Source: Propionibacteriaceae bacterium (GTDB taxonomy: Bacteria; Actinomycetota; Actinomycetes; Propionibacteriales; Propionibacteriaceae). Taken from it: 44,879 bases of DNA. Below, piece by piece: positions 10,879 through 19,095 of the stretch. The translations under genes and the position numbers were made by a program. Under the pieces are notes generated by a model. That model worked only from the letters and a program-made list of their open reading frames with translations, had not been told where the DNA came from and ran no database searches. Within the stretch, counting starts at the first letter, position 1. Every line of letters begins with the position of its first letter. The stretch covers positions 1 to 44,879 of the forward strand of contig JAISTC010000148.1 of NCBI GenBank assembly GCA_031272805.1. The letters run 5' to 3'.

Positions 10879-11757
10879 ATGACGGATTTCGACACGGTCG
10901 TGGTCGGCCAGGTGTCGCGCGACATCAACACGGACTACCAGGGCCACACGGTCTACGAGCTGGGCGGCGCGGTCGTCTACTCGAGCTACGCGGCCGCCGC
11001 GCTGGGCCACCGCGTCTGCGCGGTGCCCAAGGCCGACCCGACGATCGACGCGGTCGAGCTGTTCGCCGCCAACCCGGCGATCACGGTCCACCCCGTGGCC
11101 AGCCCGACGTCGACCTCGATCGAGAACGTGTACCACACGGCCGACAAGGAGCGGCGGACCTGCCGCTGCCTCAGCCGGATCGCGTCGTACGCGCCGGCCG
11201 ACCTGCCCGACGTGACGTCGCCGCTGTGGCACCTGGCCGGGCTGATGTTCGGCGACGTGCCGGACACGCTGATCCCGGTCGTGGCCGAGCGCGGCGCGGT
11301 CGCGGTCGACGTGCAGGGCCTGCTCCGCCACGCCCATCCGGACGGCTCGATGACGTTCCTCGACTGGGAGAACAAGCGGGACTACCTGCCGCTGATCAAG
11401 TTCCTCAAGACGGACTCGGCCGAGGCGGAGATCCTGACGGGCCTGACCGACCGGGCCAAGGCGGCGGAACAGCTCGTCGCCTGGGGCGCGGCCGAGGTCA
11501 TGATCACGCACAGCTCGGAGGTCCTGGCGTTCGACGGCGACACGATGGCGACCCAGCCGTTGAAGCCGCGCAACCTGTCGGGCCGCTCGGGCCGGGGCGA
11601 CACGTGCTTCTCCGGCTACATCACAGAACGCCTCAGCCACCCGCTGGACGAGGCCCTGCTGATGGCCGCGGCCCTGGTCAGCCTGAAAATGGAAAAGGTC
11701 GGCCCCTTCGAGGGCACGAGACAGGACGTAGCAGCGTACATCGCGGACTTCTACTGA
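10879..11757 (+). CDS. PfkB-family carbohydrate kinase
   Basis: GQVSRDINTDYQG..ELGGAVVYSSYAA N-terminus; C-terminal GRSGRGDTCFSGY (GRGD variant of the PfkB GAGD motif). Confidence 0.85.
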   Translation: MTDFDTVVVGQVSRDINTDYQGHTVYELGGAVVYSSYAAAALGHRVCAVPKADPTIDAVELFAANPAITVHPVASPTSTSIENVYHTADKERRTCRCLSRIASYAPADLPDVTSPLWHLAGLMFGDVPDTLIPVVAERGAVAVDVQGLLRHAHPDGSMTFLDWENKRDYLPLIKFLKTDSAEAEILTGLTDRAKAAEQLVAWGAAEVMITHSSEVLAFDGDTMATQPLKPRNLSGRSGRGDTCFSGYITERLSHPLDEALLMAAALVSLKMEKVGPFEGTRQDVAAYIADFY

Positions 11758-11769
11758 GCTCAAAGTCAG

Positions 11770-11817
11770 CGCGGCCCTGTGTTAGCCCGGCGGCAGCCGG
11801 GACAACACAGGGCCGCG
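11770..11817. terminator. Bidirectional terminator-like stem-loop between convergent genes
   Basis: CGCGGCCCTGTGTT (11770-11783) and AACACAGGGCCGCG (11804-11817) are a perfect 14-bp inverted repeat, with inner CCCGGC/GCCGGG. Confidence 0.8.
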
Positions 11818-11859
11818 TTGGCACGTCAGGGGGGAAGGCCGCAGGGCATCTCCCGGGGG

Positions 11860-12471
11860 TCAGATGGTCCAGACATCGCGGATGACCCCGACCAGGCCCG
11901 CCTCGGAGAAGACCAGGCGCAGGGCGCTCCAGTCCGTACCGCCGAGGTCGGTCGCGGGGAACGAGAACTCGACGACGGTGGTGCCGCCGCCGAAGTAGGC
12001 CGCGCTGTTGTCCGGCGCGTTGCCCCCGGTCTGGGGGTCGTCGACCGTGACGGTCGGAGCGTGGGCGTAGTCCCGCCCGCCGAACAGGACCTGGTCCCGG
12101 TAGTCGGGCCACGTCAGCTCGATCGGGAAGCCCGAGCCGTCCCAGGTGCCCCACGCCCGGGGCGCCGGGTCCGCCATCATGGCCGCCAGGCCGCCGGCCG
12201 GGACCGTCACGGCGTCGTCCGCGATGAAGGCGTAGGGGGAGAACGTCACGCCGCGCGCCGGGTCGGCCAGCCCGGCCAGGGTGGTGGCATCGTCGGCCGC
12301 CAGCGCCGTCACGGCGGCGCGGGCCCGGTCGATGACGGCAACGGAGGCCGGCGTGGTCGAAGCGGCGGTCGCCGGATCGGCCGGATCGGGGCCGGCGCCC
12401 GTGCAGGCGGCCAGGGCAAGGCCGGCCGCCACCAGGGCGAACCACCGGAGGGAGAGGTGCGGTCTGCTCAT
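11860..12471 (-). CDS. Putative lipoprotein of unknown function
   Basis: MSRPHLSLRWFALVAAGLALAACTG lipoprotein signal; no further recognisable family. Confidence 0.65.
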   Translation of the reverse strand: MSRPHLSLRWFALVAAGLALAACTGAGPDPADPATAASTTPASVAVIDRARAAVTALAADDATTLAGLADPARGVTFSPYAFIADDAVTVPAGGLAAMMADPAPRAWGTWDGSGFPIELTWPDYRDQVLFGGRDYAHAPTVTVDDPQTGGNAPDNSAAYFGGGTTVVEFSFPATDLGGTDWSALRLVFSEAGLVGVIRDVWTI

Positions 12472-12773
12472 GCCCCCCACGCTAACCGCCCAGCCTGAGC
12501 CACCCCCCAACAAGCCATAAAGAGTTGCTGAGAGTGGCCCCGCCCCAAGGGGCCGGCCAGAGTCGCCTGCCGCCGCTACGGGCACGTGACACGGGGACCG
12601 TTGTCACGTTCGGCCGCGTCCCACCGAGGAGTCACGCCCGTGGCACTGGCTTGATAGATTGGGGCCTGCCTGGTGAATGGCGTTTTCCTGTGTCTGGTGA
12701 CGTCTTGGCGCCAGCGTCGGCCGGGTTCAACTGAGCGGTGGCCCGGCCGGGCTCTCCAACCGAAGGGACGACG

Positions 12774-13550
12774 ATGACCTCCGACTTGGCCGACTTCTCC
12801 GCCGGTGTGGCCGCCCGGCTACGGGCGATCGACGGCCTGGCCGCCGCGGGCGGCTTCGACCGCGCCATCGACCTCATGGTGGCCGGCCTCGACGCCGGCG
12901 GCGTCCTGCAGGCGTTCGGCACGGGCCACTCCGAGGGGTTCGCCATGGAGCTCGCGGGCCGGGCGGGCGGCCTGATCCCGTCCCACGCCATCAAGCTGGG
13001 CGACCTGGTGCTCCTGGGCGGCCGCCCGGTCGCCAGCCTGGCCGACCCTGCGACCGAGCGTGACCCCGGCGTGGCCGACGCCCTCTACGGCCTCTACGAC
13101 ATCCGCCCGGCCGACGTCTTCCTGATCGCCTCGAACTCGGGCGTCAACGGCTCGGTCGTCGGCATCGCGCTGCGGGCCAAGGCCGAGGGCCATCCCGTCA
13201 TCGCCGTGACCAGCCTGGACCACACCCACAAGGTCCAGCCCAAGCACCCCAGCGGGCAGCGGCTCTGCGACATCGCGGACGTCGTGTTCGACAACCTCGC
13301 GCCCTACGGCGACACGACCCTGCCGCTGGCCGAGGGCCTGGCGGTCGGCGCCGTGTCCTCGATCACGGCGGCCTACATCGCCCAGCTCCTGACGATCGGC
13401 GTGGCCCGCCGCTTCACCGCCCGCGGCGACATTCCGCCGCTCTACATCTCGGCCAACACCCCGGGCGGCGACGCCCACAACCTCGCCCTCGAAGCCCTCT
13501 ACGGCTCCCGTATCAAGGCCTACGCCGCCGCACCGCCGACGCGGGCGTGA
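12774..13550 (+). CDS. SIS-domain sugar isomerase-like protein
   Basis: GGVLQAFGTGHSEGFAMELAGRAGG, LIASNSGVNGSVVGIALRAKAEGHPVIAVTS: SIS-domain phosphosugar-binding signature. Confidence 0.8.
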   Translation: MTSDLADFSAGVAARLRAIDGLAAAGGFDRAIDLMVAGLDAGGVLQAFGTGHSEGFAMELAGRAGGLIPSHAIKLGDLVLLGGRPVASLADPATERDPGVADALYGLYDIRPADVFLIASNSGVNGSVVGIALRAKAEGHPVIAVTSLDHTHKVQPKHPSGQRLCDIADVVFDNLAPYGDTTLPLAEGLAVGAVSSITAAYIAQLLTIGVARRFTARGDIPPLYISANTPGGDAHNLALEALYGSRIKAYAAAPPTRA

Positions 13551-13575
13551 CGCGCCCGCGCCGGCCGACGCCGGC

Positions 13576-16500
13576 TCAGTCGCCGTCGCGGACGGCTACC
13601 GGGGCCGGGGCCGCCGGCGGTGTGAAGGGCGCGTAGCTCGTGTGCAGGAGCCGGTGGGCCAGCGGGGAGTTGGGCTCGCCGTAGAAGTCGTCGTAGAGCC
13701 GGAGGATGTCCGGGTTGTCCTGGGACTTGCGGTACGTCGACGTCTTGTCGATGTTGATCAGGACCTTCTGGCGGTCGGGCAGCTCGCCGATCGTCTCCGG
13801 GGCCGGGTTGCCCGCGCCGGAGATGCAGCCGCCGGGGCACGCCATGATCTCGACCAGGTCGTAGCCGACGTCCTCGCCCGCCACGATCCGGCGAACCAGC
13901 GGTTCCGCGTTGCCCAGGCCCGAGATGACGGCGACCCGGACGGTCCGCCCGCCGGCCTCGACCGTGGCCTCCTTCAGGCCCTCGAAGCCGCGGACCGCCG
14001 TGAAGTCCAGGTGGTCGACCAGCGGCGTCCCCGTCAGCTTCTCGACCGCCATCCGCAGCGCCGCCTCGGCCACGCCGCCCGACGCGCCGAACAGGACGCC
14101 GGCGCCCGTGACGCGGGCGTAGGGCTCGTCGAACGTGTCTGGGGCGACCTTGGCCGGGTCGATCCGGAGCATGTCGAGCATCTCCAGGAACTCCGTCGTC
14201 GTCACGACCGCGTCGACGTCGCGGACGCCGTCCGGCGCGAACTCGGGCCGGGCCGCCTCGTACTTCTTCGCCAGGCACGGCACGATCGACACAACGTACA
14301 GGTCGTCCAGCGACACGTTGTACTTCTGGGCGAAGTGGTTCTTGACCGTCGCGCCCATCATCGCCTGCGGCGACTTGCAGCTCGACAGGTAGGGAATCAG
14401 CTCCGGGAAGCGCTTCTCGACCATGTTGACCCAGCCGGGGCAGCAGCTCGTGAACTGGGGCATCACTCCCCCGGATTCGATCCGGTTCAAGAACTCGGTC
14501 GTCTCCTCCATGATCGTCAGGTCGGCCGAGAACGAGAAGTCGAAGACCTTGTCGAAGCCGACGGCCCGCATCAGGCCCGCGATGAAGCCCGACGCCTCGT
14601 CGAACGGAATGTTGTACTTGGCCGAGATGACCGAGCGGGGCGACGGGGCGATGAAGCCGACGACGACCTTCTTCGGGTCGTTGATGGCGTCGAACACCGC
14701 CGGGCGCTCGCGGACGTAGTCAAGCGCGCCGCAGGGGCAGGCCGTAACGCACTGGCCGCAGGAGACGCAGTCCGTCTCGATCAGGGGCCGGCCGTCGTGC
14801 GTGCCGACGACCAGGTGGCCGTTGTGGAACTGGTAGGCCAGCACGCCCGGACCCTCGATCTCGGCGCAGGCCGCGACGCAGCGGCCGCAGGCGATGCACT
14901 TGTTGTGGTCACGCAGGATGAACGGGTGGTCCCGCACGATCGGCACGAACGGGCGCTCGTGCAGCGGCGGCGTGTAGACGACGTGCTGCTCGGTCGCGGC
15001 CTCGCGCAACTGGCAGACGAAACGCGCCTTGCAGCCGCACTTGAGGCAGCGTGACGCCTCCTTACGCGCCGTCGCCTCGTCGAAGCCCAGCTCGACCTGG
15101 TCGAAGCCCGCCAGCCGGTTGTTCAGCGCGATCTCGGGCATGTCGTGGCGGACCAGCTTCGGCAGCGCCTCGAACTCGGCCCGGGGCAGGTCCTCCAGCG
15201 AGCCGCGGGAGCAGTTGTAGCGCTCCGGCGCGGGCCGGACGTAGCCCTTGGTCACGAACTGGTCGATCGCCTCGGCCGCGGCGCGCCCGGCGGCCACGGC
15301 CTGGATGACCGTGGCGGGGCCCGTGACGCAGTCGCCGCCGGCGAAGACCTTGGTCTCGGAGGTCTCCATCGTCGAGCCGTTGACGTCGATGTTGCCCCAC
15401 TTGTCCAGGCGGACGGGCAGGTCGTTGTAGAGGAACTGCGTGTCGGTCGACTGGCCGATGGCGCCGATGATCGTGTCGGCCGAGAGGACGAACTCGGAGC
15501 CCGCCACCGGGATCGGGCGGCGGCGGCCGGACCGGTCGGGCTCGCCCAGCTCCATCTTCAGGCAGGTCATCTCGAGGCGGCCGTGGGTCCGGGCGATGCG
15601 GTCGGGCGCGGTCAGGAAGGCCATCGTGACCCCCTCCTCGATCGCCTCGTCGACCTCGTAGGGCTGGGCGGGCATCTCGTCGCGCGTGCGCCGGTAGACG
15701 AGGGTGACGTCGGCGCCGAAGCGGCGGGCCGTCCGGGCGCAGTCGATGGCCGTGTTGCCGCCGCCGACGACGAGGACGGACTGGCCGGTGTTGGTCTCGC
15801 GGCCCTTGGCCACGGCCTCCAGGAAGTTGATGCCGAGCCAGACGCCCTCGGCGTTGTCGCCGTCCAGGTGGAGGCCGGTGGCCGACCAGGAGCCGATGGC
15901 CAGGTAGACGGCGTCGAAGTCACGCTTCAGGTCCTCCAAGGACATGTGGACGCCGATGGCCTTGCCGCACTGGATCGTCACGCCGAGCTTCTCGATCAGC
16001 GCGATCTCCTGGTCCAGCGTGGCCTTGGGGAGGCGGTACTCGGGGATGCCGTAGCGCATCATGCCGCCCGGCTTGGGCTGGCGGTCGAACACCGTCACGG
16101 TGTGGCCCTGGCGGGCCAGGTAGTAGGCGGCGGAGAGGCCGGAGGGGCCGGCGCCGACGATGGCGACCGACTTGCCCGTGGCGGGCAGCTTGTCCGGGAT
16201 CCACGGGTTCTCGCCGAACAGGTCGCGGTCGGCGGCGAAGCGCTTGACGAAGTTGATGGCGACGGGCTCGTCGATCAGGTTGCGGCGGCACTGGGCCTCG
16301 CAGGGGTGCGGGCAGACGCGGCCGCAGGCGCTCGGGAACGGGTTGCGGTCCTTGATGACGCGGACGGCGGCCTCAGTGTTGCCGTCGGCCACGAGGGCGA
16401 GGTAGCGCTGGATGTCGATCCGGGCCGGACAGGTCTGCTGGCACGGCGGCAGGCAATCGGCGTTGTGGTCGGTCAGGAGCTGCTCGAGCCGGACGCGGCG

Positions 16501-16758
16501 GAACGCGTCGATGGCGGGGCTGTGGGTCGCGATGACCATGCCCTCCTCCAGCGGCGTGACGCACGCCTTGACCTCGCGCTGGTCCGCGCCGACCTGGACC
16601 ATGCACAGGCCGCAGTTGCCGTTCGAGCGTTCCAGGCGGACATCGTGACAGAGCGACGGGATTTCGACGCCTTCTTGCAGGAGGCCTTGAAGGATGGTGA
16701 GTCCGGAAGAGACCTCCATCGGGTGGCCGTCGACTGTGACCTGGATGCGTTCGCTCAT
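13576..16758 (-). CDS. Fusion protein: 2Fe-2S/NuoG-like N-terminus + GltD-like FAD/NAD(P) oxidoreductase + 2x[4Fe-4S] + [FeFe] hydrogenase H-domain
   Basis: N-terminal CHDVRLERSNGNCGLC; DHNADCLPPCQQTCPARIDIQRY; VAIVGAGPSGLSAAYYLARQGHTVTVFD; CIACGRCVAAC and CVSCGQCVTACPCGAL; H-cluster motifs TSCCPGW, VPCLAKKYE, EIMACPGGCISGAG. Confidence 0.9.
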   Translation of the reverse strand: MSERIQVTVDGHPMEVSSGLTILQGLLQEGVEIPSLCHDVRLERSNGNCGLCMVQVGADQREVKACVTPLEEGMVIATHSPAIDAFRRVRLEQLLTDHNADCLPPCQQTCPARIDIQRYLALVADGNTEAAVRVIKDRNPFPSACGRVCPHPCEAQCRRNLIDEPVAINFVKRFAADRDLFGENPWIPDKLPATGKSVAIVGAGPSGLSAAYYLARQGHTVTVFDRQPKPGGMMRYGIPEYRLPKATLDQEIALIEKLGVTIQCGKAIGVHMSLEDLKRDFDAVYLAIGSWSATGLHLDGDNAEGVWLGINFLEAVAKGRETNTGQSVLVVGGGNTAIDCARTARRFGADVTLVYRRTRDEMPAQPYEVDEAIEEGVTMAFLTAPDRIARTHGRLEMTCLKMELGEPDRSGRRRPIPVAGSEFVLSADTIIGAIGQSTDTQFLYNDLPVRLDKWGNIDVNGSTMETSETKVFAGGDCVTGPATVIQAVAAGRAAAEAIDQFVTKGYVRPAPERYNCSRGSLEDLPRAEFEALPKLVRHDMPEIALNNRLAGFDQVELGFDEATARKEASRCLKCGCKARFVCQLREAATEQHVVYTPPLHERPFVPIVRDHPFILRDHNKCIACGRCVAACAEIEGPGVLAYQFHNGHLVVGTHDGRPLIETDCVSCGQCVTACPCGALDYVRERPAVFDAINDPKKVVVGFIAPSPRSVISAKYNIPFDEASGFIAGLMRAVGFDKVFDFSFSADLTIMEETTEFLNRIESGGVMPQFTSCCPGWVNMVEKRFPELIPYLSSCKSPQAMMGATVKNHFAQKYNVSLDDLYVVSIVPCLAKKYEAARPEFAPDGVRDVDAVVTTTEFLEMLDMLRIDPAKVAPDTFDEPYARVTGAGVLFGASGGVAEAALRMAVEKLTGTPLVDHLDFTAVRGFEGLKEATVEAGGRTVRVAVISGLGNAEPLVRRIVAGEDVGYDLVEIMACPGGCISGAGNPAPETIGELPDRQKVLINIDKTSTYRKSQDNPDILRLYDDFYGEPNSPLAHRLLHTSYAPFTPPAAPAPVAVRDGD

Positions 16759-16837
16759 GACTTCCCTCTCAAATGTTTCGGCGCTGGAACGGTGTCCCAG
16801 CCTAGCCGGACCCGGCAAGGGGTCCACTTAGGGGGGC

Positions 16838-17584
16838 CTAACTCAGCAACAGGAACTGCTCCAGGGCCTGGACCATCTGGGGCGTCTTCTGGCGCAGGTA
16901 GAAGTGGCCGCCGGGGAACTGGAGGCTCATGGCGAACCCCGTCGTGCGGGCACGCCAGGCTTCCATCTTGTGGGGGCTGCCGGACGGGTCGTCCGTGCCG
17001 GAGAAGATCAGCAGTGGCACGCCGGCGAGCGGGGCCTCGGTCAGCGTGTGCGCCGCCAGGAGGTCCATGTCGTGGGTCACGGCCATGAGAGTGACCTTTT
17101 TCAACGCCGGATGCTGGAACACGGCCTCGGACTCCGGGTCCAGCGCCAGTACTTCCTCGGCCAGCGGGTCGGCGGACGCGGGGTCGGCCGGGTCGTACTT
17201 GTTGGTCAGGACATGCTGCTCGGTCCACGGCGGGATGCCGGACACGGCCAGCGCGTCGACGCGCTGGCCGGCGGCCTGGCGGCGGTGGGCGGTCTCGTAG
17301 GCGAGGATGGCGCCGAGCGAGTGGCCGAACAGGACCACGGGGCCGGGCGGGTCGAGTTGCGTCAGGGCGTCGGTCACACCGGTCACGATGTCGCCGAGCG
17401 AGGCGGCGGGCGGCGCGGTCACGGCGTCCTCGCGCCCGGGGTAGCGGACCGCTTCCAGCCCCCAGCCGGCGGGCAGCAGGTCGCGCCAGGCGGCGTAGGC
17501 GGCCGCGCCACCGCCGGCGTGGGGAAAGCAAATCAGGGTAACGGCGTCAGATTCCGCCGGACGGAACGAACGGAGCCAATCCAT
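16838..17584 (-). CDS. Type II thioesterase (alpha/beta hydrolase, GrsT-like)
   Basis: LICFPHAGGGAAAYAAWRDLLP, VVLFGHSLGAILAYETAHR, FPGGHFYL. Confidence 0.88.
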   Translation of the reverse strand: MDWLRSFRPAESDAVTLICFPHAGGGAAAYAAWRDLLPAGWGLEAVRYPGREDAVTAPPAASLGDIVTGVTDALTQLDPPGPVVLFGHSLGAILAYETAHRRQAAGQRVDALAVSGIPPWTEQHVLTNKYDPADPASADPLAEEVLALDPESEAVFQHPALKKVTLMAVTHDMDLLAAHTLTEAPLAGVPLLIFSGTDDPSGSPHKMEAWRARTTGFAMSLQFPGGHFYLRQKTPQMVQALEQFLLLS

Positions 17585-17603
17585 GAGGTCGATCCTAGGC
17601 CCA

Positions 17604-17684
17604 AGGCCGAGGTGTCAGGCGCCCTGGCCGAGGCCGAGGTGTCAGGCGCCCGGGCCGAGGCCGCGGTGTCAGGCGCCCTGGCCG
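17604..17684. repeat. Three tandem 27-bp repeats (AGGCCGAGGTGTCAGGCGCCCTGGCCG)
   Basis: Three consecutive near-identical 27-mers at 17604-17630, 17631-17657, 17658-17684, followed by a degenerate/inverted continuation to about 17745. Confidence 0.9.
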
Positions 17685-17783
17685 AGGCCGCGGCATCTGA
17701 CACCTCGGCCTTGGGCTGACACCTCGGCCTGGGCTAACACCTTGGGCTCGGTCCTACCCACTACGCTGAGGGGCAGATCCACC

Positions 17784-18761
17784 ATGGAGGTGACCCCGAT
17801 GCCTACGTGCCCCAATGGCCATGAGACCGCGACGACGGATTTCTGCGACCAGTGCGGCGTGCCGATGCCCGCGGACGCTCCCGCGGCGCCCCCCGCTGCC
17901 CCCGAACCGGTTCTCCCCACCCCCGAAGCCTGCCCCCACTGCGGCGCGCCCAAGCCGCCCGGCGCGCTGTTCTGCGAGGCCTGCGGCTACGACTACACCA
18001 CCGGCGCCCTGCCCAGCACCGACCTGGCCACCGCGCTCGGGCTGACCGGCGCCACGCCCGCGCCGGGGGACGGCGCGGAGGCCGGAGACGCCGCGGCGGC
18101 TGCACCCGTTGACGGGGTGGCCGCGCATGGGGTGGCCGCGGATGGGGTGGCCGCGGATGACTCGGCGGCGGGAGAGATCCTTCGCTCCGCTCAGGATGAC
18201 AGAGAAGCCGCTCAGGATGACAGAGAAGCCGCTCAGGCTGACAGAGAAGTCGCTCAGGCTGACAGGGAAGGCCAGGACGACGGCGCGGGTCACGCCCCGG
18301 GCGACACTCCTGCGCCGGCCGACACGTCCGTGCCGTCGGACCGGGCGCCGGCGGCGCCGACGGTGGCCGAGGTGTGGATCGACCCGGATTGGTACACGCT
18401 GCAGGAGTCGCCCGATCCGCTGCCGCCGGCCGGGCCGCCGACGACGTTCGTCATCCACGCCCCCGCGCTCATCGGGCGGGTCTCCGAGTCGCGCAACATC
18501 CACCCCGAGGTCGACTGCGGCGCGGACTCCGGCTGCTCCCGCCGCCAGGCGGAGCTGACCCAGATCGGCGGCCAGTGGTACGTGGCCGACCTCGACTCGG
18601 CCAACGGGACGTTCGTCGCCCCCGCCGGCGCGCCCCTGCCCGACGACCCGATCACGGCCAAGACCCCGGTCGGCCCCGACGACCGGATCTACGTCGGCGC
18701 GTGGACGCGGATCGTCGTCCGCCCGGCCGCGCCGGGCGAAGCCGAGGCCCTGACCGCGTGA
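17784..18761 (+). CDS. Zinc-ribbon + FHA-domain protein
   Basis: CPNGHETATTDFCDQCG and CPHCGAPKPPGALFCEACG zinc ribbons; C-terminal FHA (IGRVSESRNIHPEVDCGADSGCSRRQAELTQIGGQWYVADLDSANGTFV). Confidence 0.85.
   Translation: MEVTPMPTCPNGHETATTDFCDQCGVPMPADAPAAPPAAPEPVLPTPEACPHCGAPKPPGALFCEACGYDYTTGALPSTDLATALGLTGATPAPGDGAEAGDAAAAAPVDGVAAHGVAADGVAADDSAAGEILRSAQDDREAAQDDREAAQADREVAQADREGQDDGAGHAPGDTPAPADTSVPSDRAPAAPTVAEVWIDPDWYTLQESPDPLPPAGPPTTFVIHAPALIGRVSESRNIHPEVDCGADSGCSRRQAELTQIGGQWYVADLDSANGTFVAPAGAPLPDDPITAKTPVGPDDRIYVGAWTRIVVRPAAPGEAEALTA
18189..18272 (+). repeat. Four in-frame tandem 21-bp repeats (GCTCAGGATGACAGAGAAGCC-type) inside the FHA gene
   Basis: Units at 18189, 18210, 18231, 18252; encode AQDDREA-type heptapeptide repeats. 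Confidence 0.9.
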
Positions 18762-18863
18762 CGGACCGTGACGGACAACGTGACAACCTGACGGCGTGAC
18801 GGCCGATTACGGCCCCCGGGGTAGGCTTACCCTGGTTAGTCTTCAGGTAGGAAGTAGAAAGTA

Positions 18864-19088
18864 GTGGAAGTCAAGATCGGGATCCGCCAGGTCCCCAAGG
18901 AAATCGTCATCGATTCCCGCCTCAGCGCCGAGGACATCAAGAAGGCGCTGACCGACGCGCTGGCCGGCGACGGGGTCGTCGCGCTGGCCGACAGCCACGG
19001 CCGCCAGGTGCTCATCCCCTCGGCCGGCATCGGTTACATCGAGCTGGGCACGGAACACGCCCGCCCCGTCGGCTTCGGCACGATCTGA
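18864..19088 (+). CDS. DUF3107-family protein
   Basis: MEVKIGIRQVPKEIVIDSRLSAEDIKKALTDAL...IPSAGIGYIELG, typical small actinobacterial DUF3107. Confidence 0.85.
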   Translation: MEVKIGIRQVPKEIVIDSRLSAEDIKKALTDALAGDGVVALADSHGRQVLIPSAGIGYIELGTEHARPVGFGTI

Positions 19089-19095
19089 GCCGCCC

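Noticed and set aside
9703-11763. 686-aa antisense ORF opposite the HAD/PfkB genes
   Set aside because: High-GC codon bias leaves opposite frames open; the translation is Arg/Gly/Val-rich without domains, while the sense genes have clear motifs.
15145-17088. 647-aa antisense ORF over the hydrogenase fusion
   Set aside because: Same GC-skew artefact; it also spans the intergenic gap and part of the thioesterase.
17604-17684. 27-bp repeats as a CRISPR array
   Set aside because: Units are directly adjacent with no variable spacers and no cas genes are nearby.
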